The position numbers and the translations under genes were made by a program. A stretch of 64,000 nt of DNA from Cylindrobasidium torrendii FP15055 ss-10 (Eukaryota; Basidiomycota; Agaricomycetes; Agaricales; Physalacriaceae), in assembly GCA_000934385.1 (NCBI GenBank), contig KN880514.1:1-64000 (forward strand), read 5' to 3'. Of this stretch, positions 42,712 to 52,564 are shown in pieces; within the stretch, counting starts at the first letter, position 1; each line of letters opens with the position of its first letter. The notes under the pieces are model-generated. The model was not told the DNA's origin, did not search any database, and was given only the letters and a program-made list of their open reading frames with translations.

Positions 42712-44310
42712 TCAAAACCATTCCTCATCCGCATCACTAACCTCGACAACACGCAGAGCAGGATCCATCTGTCTGAGGCGCGCTCTAAGATCTTCCTTCA
42801 ACATGGGAGCCTCGACCTTGTCCTTTCTTTTGTAGCTCTTTCCGGTGTCAAGCTCTATACATCGCAGGGGAGTCACGTCCTGGGCACCCATCCGCGAAGA
42901 GACCAACTCGCAAAGCGCATCTATACAAGGCTCCGGCGCGTAGAGGGCGGATGTCGCAAATCGTAGGCGTGTAAGCTTTGAGGCTATTTTGGATGCATCG
43001 TCGGCCAATGCTACCAAAATTGGAGCGATGTCGTGCGCATCGTCCATCACCTCAACGTGAAGGAACAGCAGCTTGGGCATGCCCCGAAGAATGGTGAGAA
43101 CACGATGAACTGAGTCCTGGTCATCATGCGCCTGGTACACAAACGAGAATGAAGTGATGCGGCATACGGCAGCGAAGAACGCGTCCATCGGTTCGTTCGG
43201 CCCCAATGTTTGGATGCTGGTAATCTTGAGCTCGTCCAGTGCAGGAATATCAAAGCATTCAAACACTGTAGTGGGGATGCGTCCAGGAAGCGCTGGTGAG
43301 TGTCTTGAGACTATCTCCAGGCATCGAAGGCGTGGTAAAACGACGCGATGATCTTGTAGCTCAGCGAACTGACCATCTTGACCATTCAAGATCAAGACCT
43401 CTACGTCCCTCAGCTTTGGGACATGCACGAAGCTTTGGTGATATAAGCAACTGTGCGTTAGTTGCGCCCAAGGCATGTTGATTTCTGCTTGATGAGAATG
43501 CCCTTCTTTATATCGTCGCAGCTTGGGGGCGTTCTCGAAGTTGAACGAGATTGGTCTTGAAAAGTCCTCTTCCGGGTTGGGGCCCATCCGCGGCAAGAGG
43601 AGCTTGATCTCTAAATTTTCTAGAGAAGGCAGGAGCATACCAGATACGGCTCTGATGACGCTGAACTTTGAGATGACTCTGAGTGAACGAATACGCGATG
43701 CTGTAGCTGTCTCCGACAGTGACGCGATTATATTCATTCCGAACGAGTGGTAGTCCGGGGACATGGAGTCTATGTCAAGTAGTTGAATACGCAAGGGCCG
43801 TTGCTGCGAAAGCTGTGAGGTGCGCTTTACAGCAGAGACATAGCTGTCCAAGGAGGAATAGCGGGAACCCAACATGACATAGCGAGTATCCGATATGCTG
43901 AACGATGACCACAAACCTGAGCTGGCAGTCGAGACCGCACGCCAGGTTTGGCAAACGCCCGTGAGAGACCAGGGTGGCGAGGCAGGATCCATGTGAGGAT
44001 TGTCATGGCCATCGCTAACGCAAAAATCAAATATGTATCCCAGAAGGTCGTCTGGAATCCGGCGAATGGGACTTAGGGCGAAGTTTAGTGCCCTCGCGCG
44101 CGCGGCGAGGCGCCGTTTCAGCTTGTTTACATCGTCGATGGCCTTCGTCAGCGCGGCACGCTGCCTCGCAAAAGAGGAGATTTCGTCGCAAGTGGGGCGC
44201 TTGTTGCTGTGCGAGTAAGACTGAATGTAATCCATCACATCGATGTTTGCCTCGATAGCGTCGGTCTTGGCCTTTAAAGAGCAGAGGCTGCAGCCTGTGC
44301 CCATTAACAT
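42712..44310 (-). CDS. F-box protein, family B copy 1
   Basis: This single exon encodes 532 residues. A helical N-terminus (SLKAKTDAIEANIDVMDYIQSYSHSNK; then ALTKAIDDVNKLKRRLA) is followed by an F-box with LSPIRRIPDDLLGYIFDFC at about residues 75-95 and PWSLTGVCQTWRAVSTASSGLW at about 110-132. The rest is a leucine-rich region (SLENLEIKLLLP, LRCLEIVSRHS, LDELKITSIQT, MPKLLFLHVEV). Copy 2 at 50,423 keeps the same N-terminal helix, F-box and repeat order. This is the common basidiomycete layout of coiled coil plus F-box plus LRR. It is convergent with family A copy 2, with only 0.33 kb between their stops. Confidence 0.87.
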   Translation of the reverse strand: MLMGTGCSLCSLKAKTDAIEANIDVMDYIQSYSHSNKRPTCDEISSFARQRAALTKAIDDVNKLKRRLAARARALNFALSPIRRIPDDLLGYIFDFCVSDGHDNPHMDPASPPWSLTGVCQTWRAVSTASSGLWSSFSISDTRYVMLGSRYSSLDSYVSAVKRTSQLSQQRPLRIQLLDIDSMSPDYHSFGMNIIASLSETATASRIRSLRVISKFSVIRAVSGMLLPSLENLEIKLLLPRMGPNPEEDFSRPISFNFENAPKLRRYKEGHSHQAEINMPWAQLTHSCLYHQSFVHVPKLRDVEVLILNGQDGQFAELQDHRVVLPRLRCLEIVSRHSPALPGRIPTTVFECFDIPALDELKITSIQTLGPNEPMDAFFAAVCRITSFSFVYQAHDDQDSVHRVLTILRGMPKLLFLHVEVMDDAHDIAPILVALADDASKIASKLTRLRFATSALYAPEPCIDALCELVSSRMGAQDVTPLRCIELDTGKSYKRKDKVEAPMLKEDLRARLRQMDPALRVVEVSDADEEWF

Positions 44311-45895
44311 TGGTCTGCTTTGTCAGAATTTTCAAACGATATCCTGGGAGTGAGACTTACAGGTTGTTCATAGTACGTAAGTTATGGAGATGGTAGTCTT
44401 GGTCGAAGGTTCAAACCGGCCCGATCTCGTGCTTCGCATGTGGATGTGATCAGCCCCCGCTCAATGCTGAGGCCAACACGATATGTACCTATCATAAGGC
44501 AATTATTATCAGTTTCGACGAGGAGGAAACTTCAAGTTCTAACCCAGCCACTACTTCTACTGGGCTTCAACCCACCGGCAGTCTATCCACGCTAACGGCT
44601 TTGGCTTCAACATCTTTCACTGGCCTGACGCAGAACGGAAAAATGCAACTCGAGAATACACGACTAAATGACTGCCATTCTGGTAATTACGCCTCGTCAG
44701 CCGTAAGTTCCTCCCCATCTCTTAAATTCCGCCCCATACTCCATCGCCCGGGATATACTACTACTTCTTGGATAGACCAACTGAACTGAGCTTCGTCCGT
44801 AGACAGTTTGTCCGTGGTATTTTGGGAATATCACGATCTGAACCAATCATAAGAATATTGCGCAGATATATCACGCGCAAAAACAAACTCATGCGAGAAT
44901 GCAGTTCGCAAAATGCAGCCAATTGACTGAATGCCTGGTAAAACGCTCGAGTCTTTCATCTGACTATGGCGCTCTCAAACATCCCGACGATGACCATCTC
45001 GGGTGGCACCACTTTCACTATGCCTCCCAACGAAGACGAGGCCTTGCCCGCTCAAGACTGTTTGGATCACCGCCACATGAGGTAATCACAATGGAAAGAG
45101 AGGGATAGTAGATTCATTGTAACATTGAGCGATTTCTCGGGGCTGCGATGACGGTAAGCAACTCGAAGGTCATGAGTAGAGCCCCCTGCGCGCGCGTCGG
45201 GCACCAAAAGAAGGTCAAGACAAAAGCCCAACAGATGCAGCTTCATGTTGAATATAACTGGTACTTCCAGGGTACTTCGCTGAGCAATCGAGCATGTCAG
45301 ATATCCAGTAGACGCCCCAGACTCTGCTCTCAGAAAACTGGATGTGAATTGTCAAAATCATGGTCCTTAAGCCTGAGAATCATACGAGATAACATCTGGA
45401 GTTCTGACTCTGCCGACCGCCTCGCTCAGGCATCGCTATGATTCTCGACTCGCCCTTTTGAAAGATACTAACCGAGAAGAGAAGTACTCGTCGCGCTTCG
45501 AGTCATTGATACTTAGAGGCTTGACTATTGCAAACTCAGAGCAGCGACGTGGCGCCACGTCCCATAGACGTGGGGGAAAGTTGCGCTTTCGCGCAGAACG
45601 ACGAGGTCAACGCCGCCTCACAAATTACAATCTGCCATGGAATCAAACGTGCTGCATGTGGGTTGTCACGAGGAAACTTGATGGCAGCTTGATGGTGCGA
45701 GCGGGCCATCGTCGCAGAAAAAGATAGGGGCTGTTTTGCCGTGTTTGTTGCGGGTATGAAAGCGATGCCACGTCAGTCTGGGGTTTCTTCACGACTTCCA
45801 CGTACACTCGTCCTGCGACTGCAGTAAATTTCGCTCAAATACCTTCTCTCATCGACGTCCTTCCTTTCTCTCCACGTATACATCCACGTTTAACA
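44311..45895. other. 1.6-kb intergenic region, no gene seen
   Basis: Open frames here are at most 97 codons and share no family likeness or sensible intron pattern. The last 200 bp, CT-rich with TTTCGCTCAAATACC and CCACGT-type boxes, form the promoter side of the bZIP gene. A candidate bZIP-binding core CCACGTCAG occurs at about 45,769. Confidence 0.5.
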
Positions 45896-47009
45896 ATGTC
45901 TTCGCCATTCGTCAACCCCTCGACCATTTCTGAAGCAGGGCCCTCCAGGAAACGCGCTCGCGGCGACTTGTCGTCCGAGGAGCGCAAAGAGGCTCGCGCC
46001 CACCGCAACCGTATCGCCGCACAGAACTCTCGCGACCGTCGCAAGGCGCAGTTTGGCGCATTGGAGCGTCGCTGCGCTGAGCTAGAGGACGAGAACCGCC
46101 GCCTTCGCGCTGGCTATGGCGTTGTCGCGCCTGCGCCCGCCCCCGCCAAATCACCCGAACAAGAGGCGCGCGACCGCGAGAACGAGGAACTACGCGAACG
46201 TATCAAGACGCTAGAGAAAGGCTGGGACGCCGTTGTGAAGGCTCTTGCCGCCCAGGGCTTGCCAGGTACGTGTTTTGATTGCATCAACCGCACGCGCGTG
46301 GCTGACATGGCATCGCAGGACTCGGCCTCGCGGCACCCGATAACGCCGCCGTGCCCTCCGTACCTGCGCCCACTATGACCCAAACCCCCGCTCCCGAACC
46401 ACGGGCTGCCCACGAATTTCCCTCCATCGCGGCGCTCCCGATCTCCCCCGCACCTTCTCCACAAGCCGACGAGGACTCACCAATGTTTTCTGCCGACTCA
46501 ACGACCACGACCGACTATTCCGGATCACCGTCACCGAAGTCTGAGCCCACTCGCCACCTAGCACGGGTGGCGACCACCATTGCGCCAGCAGTTCAGGCTG
46601 CGCCATTGGTGTCCCTGCAGCGGGTGGGCCCGACTCGTTTGACATATTCGCCCCAGTCTCTTTCCCGCAAGCTTCAACTTCTCAGGCCGCCGTCGCTCCA
46701 GTCGACGACGCCACAATGGAGAACCTCTTCCGCGAGATCCTTGCCACTTCGCCTGCCCCAGCGCCGGAAGCAACACTATTTGTTTCTGATGCGGCGGCGC
46801 CAGTGTCAAGACCGGAAGTGACATTTGATGAGATTGCGGGCAGGGAGGCGAACGGATCAGTGTTGTTGAGCGGCGCATCAGAGGAACTCGTTTGGCCGCA
46901 GGAGGAGCTGGATGTGCAGAGGTTGATCGATTTGCTGCCGATGGAGTCCCAATCCCTCGACACCTGGGATTTCTCGTTGGACTCTTCCAACTCCATCGGT
47001 GTATACTAA
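45896..47009 (+). CDS. Hac1/XBP1-like bZIP factor with unconventional intron
   Basis: This is the likely unfolded-protein-response transcription factor. The basic region (RKEARAHRNRIAAQNSRDRRKAQ, residues 29-52 in part) has the N-x7-R signature at N38/R46 and the NRIAAQNSRDRRKA form typical of Hac1 and XBP1; the leucine zipper follows (LERRCAELEDENRRL). A spliceosomal intron 46266-46318 (53 nt) joins exon 1 to exon 2. Without further processing the frame stops at 46821 (290 residues). Removing 29 nt at 46589-46617 between CAG|CAGT and CTG|CAGC shifts to a second open frame ending at 47009, giving 343 residues with an acidic tail (EELDVQRLIDLLPMES). This is the expected logic of IRE1-dependent splicing. 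Exons: 45896-46265, 46319-46588, 46618-47009. Confidence 0.85.
46589..46617 (+). other. Predicted IRE1-type unconventional intron, 29 nt
   Basis: Both ends match the IRE1 cleavage consensus CNG|CNGN: CAG|CAGT at the 5' side and CTG|CAGC at the 3' side. Length 29 nt changes the frame by exactly the step needed to join the bZIP frame to the downstream open frame. A hairpin with arms 46575-46585 and 46600-46611 (one mismatch, one bulge) shows the 5' site in its loop. The 3' site is flanked by TGTCC and GGGTG, which pair through five base pairs including wobbles. It has no GT-AG ends. Confidence 0.8.
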
Positions 47010-47572
47010 AACATTTCACTCTCCTCTCTCATCTTCCTCTTGGATATTTTAAGGTCGACTATTCGTCTCTTCTCTGACGCACCACTTATTTAACAGTTTC
47101 GTCTCTTTTCCTCATCTCATCTCGGAACCATGTATTTACTTCGCCTTACCTTGTTGTTTCTCTTTCGCATGTTTACTTGCACCTTTCGCCTATGACTTTT
47201 AGCTATCTCTTCGTCTTACTTGATGCAGTCTCCCGTTCTCGGCATCTTCTCCCTTCGGGTCGAGATGTTTGCTGGGGGCGGTGAGCGCGTTGGGTGGCCT
47301 GGGCTATATCTTCTTCGAGTAGGGACATGGTATTCGTTACATTCGGAATAGTGACTTCTGGGTTTGCTGTGTTCTCCAGTGTGATACAGGATTGTCTGCA
47401 GCTCTCCTTTGGATGAACTGAAGGACTTTGTGAGGGGTTCTCAGAGCATCGTTGGCAACGCGAGAAAGTAGCGAGCTAGGCCTCATGAGAGAGATGTCTC
47501 ATAGAAGTCACTGTCATTACAAGCTAACGAGCCTCCGGCCCTCCGCGCCAGGTACTTTAGTCCAGTTCGACC
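47010..47572. other. 3' flank of the bZIP gene
   Basis: CT-rich sequence and then mixed sequence with no coding exon; probably the long 3' UTR of the bZIP mRNA and its terminator. Confidence 0.5.
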
Positions 47573-47577
47573 AAAAA
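47573..47577 (-). terminator. Pol III terminator of tRNA-Met
   Basis: On the minus strand a T5 run stands 22 nt after the discriminator base of the tRNA. Confidence 0.6.
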
Positions 47578-47599
47578 TATTGTTGCGACAACCAGTGAT

Positions 47600-47702
47600 G
47601 CCCCCTGCAAGGCTCGAACTTGCGACCTCAGGATCACTCAAGCCAAGCTTGAACATACAATTGTATGAGACCTGCGCTCTAGCCAACTGAGCCAAGGAGG
47701 CG
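47600..47702 (-). tRNA. Elongator tRNA-Met(CAT) with 29-nt intron
   Basis: Read on the minus strand, the acceptor is GCCTCCT/AGGGGGC (one G-U pair), the D arm GCTC-AGTTGGCTA-GAGC, the anticodon stem CAGGT/TCCTG and the T arm GCAAG TTCGAGC CTTGC. The anticodon loop CTCATA-A is interrupted one base after the CAT anticodon by 29 nt (47664-47636), the canonical intron position cut by the tRNA splicing endonuclease. Mature length is 74 nt before CCA addition. The D and T arms and TGGCTCAGTTGG start are those of elongator, not initiator, tRNA-Met. Confidence 0.93.
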
Positions 47703-48343
47703 TATTTGCGCCACATTATAGTGATTACCCACCCCCCCCAACGTACTCGACGCTCGTAGTCTGGACTCTGCACTCTGGAAAACAAGCGTGACCTTCTCCT
47801 TCACTTCCTATGATCACGGTGGCGCCAACACGGAGAGATTAGAGTTCTGAATTGCTATTAGATACTGCCTGGAACCGGTGCTCCGCTTTTGCCTCTATCC
47901 CTCATCCGGAGCGATGTTGACGAGGCAGATACCGCTATCCTGGTCTGCGGTACTTCGTACGCATACTACGCTCTGAATGGTTGCGCCGCAGCTGCGAGCC
48001 ACCGACTGCACAGTTCCTATTTTGATCCCGCCTCCGGATGTTGGGCCGCCAGGTACACTTTGAACCGCCTCGAGAACGCCGTACCTGCAGTGCCCGCCCT
48101 ATCTTCTTCGATTTGTGTACCAAGTCCGCGTCTGCTTCGCTGAGTGTACAATTCACGTGTCTTGACTACCCTGTGTGCTGCATCTCCTGGCAGGCGCAGA
48201 ATAAATCGTGATGTCCGGTCTGTCGGTGTAATTGAGGCGCGCGTTTGACTGGACTGCTGCGCACCCAAAATGCATCCTTCTTATATGCGGGCTGTCTAGC
48301 CTTTTTTTGCAACGTCTGTTTTTCTCCTCCCTCTCCTCTCAAC
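47703..48343. other. Intergenic, no gene seen
   Basis: The promoter side of the METTL24-like gene. The last 60 bp are T/C-rich (CCTTTTTTTGC, TTTTTCTCCTCCCTCTCC), a usual fungal leader type. No supported exon. Confidence 0.5.
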
Positions 48344-49818
48344 ATGAAAGGCGAAATTTTTCTGCCCTTTGCTGACGGCGATGCGCCCGTCGAGCGCCGC
48401 CGCCTCTCACGCCCAATCACGGTCTCGTTGATTGTCCTGTCGCTCCTTTCTTGTTCGTATTTCTTCTCTCGCCAGGGATCGCACCCCTTTGGCCGCGGAT
48501 TCCACCACGGTGGTGAACACGGCCATGCGTGCGAGGGTTTCCACGGCCCTCCTCCGCCTCATTTCAATGGGCTGGCGCCACCACCTCCCTTCGATGGGCA
48601 CTTCCCACCGCCACCGCCTCATTTCCATCACCACGGCCACGAAGATGGCATGCCACCACCACCACCACCACCACCGTTCTTTGGCGGCGACGATGCATCA
48701 CACTGGCACATGCCGCCACCGCCTCCCAGGCCTTGGTGGAAATTCTGGGGGCCACCTCCCCCGCCTCCTCACAGCCATCATCACGGTCACAAGAGTGTGT
48801 TTTTCCCTCTGTGGGGTAGCTTGGTCGCTGACTCTGACATCTAGAGCATATGCACTGCCGTGATATGCAGCTCATTGGCGATGCAGAGGATAATGCCGAG
48901 CAAGTCTGTGCATTCGACTTTATCTCGGAGAAAGAAGATTGCAATGTCTACGTCGTCGGTGCGTTTTTCTTTATTTATACTTACACAAACGTGCAGAGGT
49001 TAATAATGGTTCGTTTAGGTCTTGTCGGAAAATCCAGCTTCGAAGGCGCCATTCTCTCGGAGTCGGAGGCATGCCAAGTCTACGGGTACGACGAGTCTGT
49101 CGACAAGGTGTGTTTATCAGCCGCTAATTGTTCCTCTGGAACTGACTGCTTATAGTTCGGCGACGCTGTCCCTTTGGACTCTGACCGCGCTCATATCATC
49201 AAGCTTGAGGACAGCCACGGCGACGTTCTGTCTGCGGTGCTCGCCACCGCCGAGGGAAAATTCATCGACATTCTCAAGGTCGGCCTCTCGGACAACGCGG
49301 ACTTGATGGAGCTCGACAACTACCTCTCCGGTCTGCTCGAACAACGCAAGAAGGCACAGCATCACCATAAGAAGCCTGAGCAGCACCGCAAGCAGCACGA
49401 TGAGCCCAAGGACGAGGACAAGAAGCCCAAGCGCCCGTACCCACCTCCCCCGCCGCATGAGCGCAGGCCTCACCACCCACCTCATCACGGCCCACCTCCT
49501 CCATTCGGTCAGCTCCTCCTCACCGCCGATGCCTCTCTCGACGTGAAGCCTGTGCTCGAGAAAATCTCCAAGCTCGGTATGGCGTCGTTCTACGCCGGGG
49601 AGACCGCATCCGGCAGTGCTCTCGAGGTGCGTTCATTTCCTCTTGTGGATGAATGGAAATGACTGACTTGGGAATCACAGTTCGACTTTATGGCCCCGCC
49701 CCCTCCTCCTCCCCACCATCGTCCCCACCACGGACACCATGATCACCAGGAGCCCGAGCCCGAAGATCCTGAGCCCGAAGATTTCGAGCAGGAAGCGCCT
49801 ATGCAAGAGCTCGTCTAA
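48344..49818 (+). CDS. METTL24-like membrane protein with Pro/His-rich inserts
   Basis: Five exons close in phase: 48344-48794, 48845-48958, 49019-49107, 49156-49626 and 49681-49818; 420 residues. Residues 24-42 are a single membrane segment (PITVSLIVLSLLSCSYFF) after a short basic cytosolic tail, so a type II Golgi/ER anchor is likely. A Pro/His-rich region fills 45-150. The rest resembles methyltransferase-like family 22/METTL24: CNVYVVGLVGKSSFEGAIL, CQVYGYDESVDKFGD, then FIDILKVGLSDNADLMEL, where the family usually has FIDILKVDIEGSE, and PFGQLLLTADA. The Asp of the KVD motif is Gly here and a second Lys/His/Pro-rich insert splits the domain at about 275-320. The enzyme core may therefore be inactive or altered. 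Assignment is by motif memory and needs a profile search. Confidence 0.65.
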
Positions 49819-50422
49819 ACTTCCTTGTTACTATTTACAATTCCCATTCATCATTCCAGAATTTCCCTTCCAGTCGGCACTACCTTTCATGGACTTTTGT
49901 CATACCTTTTTCGTGCGTCTGTGTATACCGTCCGAGCCCATTCGACAGTCTTGATGCAGGCCAGGCGTGATACTTGCCTGCTCGACCGTTTGTGCGTAGA
50001 CCTCCCTGTACTTTTACCTGCATACCTTGATCCAGTCGCCCTTGTATAACGACACACTGGTTGTTCATTGAGCAATGGGCTTGTTACATTTCCTCCTAGG
50101 CTCAAACATCCTTCTGGGCTATCATTTAGCAAAGTTTCAAGTTATTCGCCTGAGATTTTGGCGACACATACGAAGCTGAAGGATGTAGAGGGTCCACACA
50201 ACTGACACAACCATGGGGGTCGGCCTTGCCATCGAGTGGCGTCCCACGTCTGATCATATCCACGTGTGATGAATGATTGATTCAGTTCGCGGGGAAGCCC
50301 GCGAAGTCTAAGCCAGAACCACCATCTTCGTAACTGAGTGCAAGAATATGGACAAATCGTCAGCGCGTCCATTGCCACCATAAATTGTAAAATCTAACAG
50401 GGCCCATAGCCTCCCGATACCG
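49819..50422. other. Intergenic, no gene seen
   Basis: Contains the 3' flank of the METTL24-like gene and the promoter side of F-box family B copy 2. No supported exon or repeat. Confidence 0.5.
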
Positions 50423-51985
50423 ATGGTGGACACCGCAGGCGACTTGTGTTCTGTCAAGGCCAAGATCAGCGCCATCGAGGCGAACACCAAGACCGATGTG
50501 ATGAGTCGCATCTACTCATACTCATGCAACAATGAGTCCCCCTCTGCTGAAGAGACTGCTTCGTTCATGATACACCGTGCCACATTGGAAAAGGCCATCG
50601 ACGATGCGAACGAGCTGCAGCGGCGCCTCTCCGCGCACAAGGAGGCCCTCGATTTTGCTCTAAGCCCTATTCGACGGATCCCGAACGAGCTTTTGGGATA
50701 TATCTTCGAGTGCTGCGTTGCAGCAGAGTCGTTTCGATGCCCTGACATGCATCCCGCCTCATCGCCGTGGCTCCTCGCGTGCGTCTGTCGCAAATGGCGT
50801 ACCGTATCTACCACCATCTCAGGCCTGTGGTCAGCATTCAACATATTGGGTGCCCGTCGCACCAGATTAGAAAAGCGTACCTCTGCTGTGGTTCGTATGC
50901 TGAACCTTTCGAAACAGCAGCCCTTGGATATCGAGTTTGGTCGCGATGTCTATTGCCACAATGATCAGTTCGAAATGGACATTATCACGTTACTTTCGGA
51001 GTCAGCTGTAGCCTCGCGCATTCGCTCTCTAGTCATCAGCTCGGTGCCTCGTGTAATCCGAGCCATGTCTAGTGCAGTGCTCCCGTCTCTGGAAAAACTG
51101 GATATCGATTTGGCCAGGTCGAATGCCGACGCAGAACAGGAGTCGCTCGAACCAATCGCTTTCAACGATGTCCCGAACCTGCGGCGGTACAAAGAGGATG
51201 ATTACCATGATAGTAGAGAAATCAATCTGCCTTGGGCACAACTAACGCACATTCAATTAGGTTACCGACGCTGTGTGTATGTCGAAAAGCTGAGGGACGT
51301 TGAGGTCTTGATCCTGGGTGGTCGGGATCTTCAGTTCGCTGGATCGCGACCTGGTCGTCCCGTCGTCCTTCCACGACTTCGATGCCTAGAGGTAGCTCAA
51401 GTGCATCCAGGGCAGTTAGCAAATAAACGCATCCTTCCGAGAATCTTCGAAGGTTTCAACATGCCCAATCTAGAGGAGCTCAAGATCAGAATCATCGCTC
51501 TCGAGCTGAACAATTCCATGACTGCGCTCTTCGCTGGCGTATCTCGGATTACTTCGTTTACGCTTGGGTACTGGCCGGGGGCATCGCCGGACGTGAATTT
51601 TCAGGGAAAATCCGACCGTGTTCTCGACGTCCTTCGGAGCATGCCCCAGCTACTGTTCCTCCAAATTGAAGCGGTGTACTATGGGCACGATGTTGCACGA
51701 GTTATGGTGGGCTTGGCCGACAACGTGCCCACAATAGCACCTAAGCTTGCGCAGTTGCGATTCCCTGATTCTACCTTGTACGAGCCGGGGCCTGGTATGG
51801 ACGCCCTTTGCAAGTTGGTCTCTTCGCGAATGGCCACGCCAGGCGCAGCTCCCCTGCGAGAGGTACGGCTTTACATAGGAATGGATGCCATAGCTATTCC
51901 TATTGGCAAGCGAGAGTCGCGCATCCACGAGATCGATCCTGCTCTACGTTTCGGGGCGGCTAGCAAAGTTGAGGACTGGTTTTAG
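50423..51985 (+). CDS. F-box protein, family B copy 2
   Basis: This single exon encodes 520 residues. N-terminal helices (SVKAKISAIEANTKTDVMSRIYSYSCNN; ATLEKAIDDANELQRRLS) precede an F-box (LSPIRRIPNELLGYIFECC, about residues 72-90; PWLLACVCRKWRTVSTTISGLW, about 110-131). Leucine-rich segments follow (SLEKLDIDLARS, LRCLEVAQVHP, LEELKIRIIALE, MPQLLFLQIEAV), each with a counterpart in family B copy 1. Both copies end in a short acidic-aromatic tail (EEWF versus EDWF). The two are about 6 kb apart, in opposite orientation, with the bZIP, tRNA-Met and METTL24-like genes between them. Confidence 0.87.
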   Translation: MVDTAGDLCSVKAKISAIEANTKTDVMSRIYSYSCNNESPSAEETASFMIHRATLEKAIDDANELQRRLSAHKEALDFALSPIRRIPNELLGYIFECCVAAESFRCPDMHPASSPWLLACVCRKWRTVSTTISGLWSAFNILGARRTRLEKRTSAVVRMLNLSKQQPLDIEFGRDVYCHNDQFEMDIITLLSESAVASRIRSLVISSVPRVIRAMSSAVLPSLEKLDIDLARSNADAEQESLEPIAFNDVPNLRRYKEDDYHDSREINLPWAQLTHIQLGYRRCVYVEKLRDVEVLILGGRDLQFAGSRPGRPVVLPRLRCLEVAQVHPGQLANKRILPRIFEGFNMPNLEELKIRIIALELNNSMTALFAGVSRITSFTLGYWPGASPDVNFQGKSDRVLDVLRSMPQLLFLQIEAVYYGHDVARVMVGLADNVPTIAPKLAQLRFPDSTLYEPGPGMDALCKLVSSRMATPGAAPLREVRLYIGMDAIAIPIGKRESRIHEIDPALRFGAASKVEDWF

Positions 51986-52564
51986 GCGTATACATAGACG
52001 AATGATATCCAAATTATCTGCATGTTAAAAGAGTGTTACTACAGCTATTACAAGCCACGAACAACATTCTTTGATTCAAATTTCACGACGTGTTTTTAGC
52101 AGGTAGGGAGACTTACAGTATGCTCGTGTGACTAGAATCGCAATCCTACCCACTGGCAATAGCCATGGCACACCAGTAATTCGGACCTGATGCATTTAAC
52201 AGGCTTCATAATACGCCAGACCGTGAGTCAATCCAAGCCACAGCTTGCTGTAACTAGGAAAATCCAGTCTCTTGCTGTTGCTCTTCTGTAAACTTCTCGC
52301 GTAACTTACATAGATCTATCATGGCTGTAAATGGCATCGGCACCGGGCCATTTGTCCTGGCCGCGATCGGCTTACTCTCAGGTTGCCAATTGCCTGCCAC
52401 TGAGAACAATACTTGACAATGGTCCTCGAGGTTCATGGCACTGCTTCTACGGGACTCAAATACCGGAGGTCTTTTGTTTTGGTTTTATAACCACGCTTGT
52501 TTTCCTCCCACCAACACGACCGCAAGAAGAGCGCAAAACCACGCAGAAGCTACCGTTTGGAACA
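51986..52564. other. Intergenic, no gene seen
   Basis: Separates F-box family B copy 2 from the long coiled-coil gene. The part near 52,470-52,560 resembles the upstream region of the short coiled-coil paralogue. No supported exon. Confidence 0.5.

Noticed and set aside
47483..47785. 100-residue frame on the minus strand
   Set aside because: It runs through tRNA-Met and its flanks; the tRNA explains the conservation.
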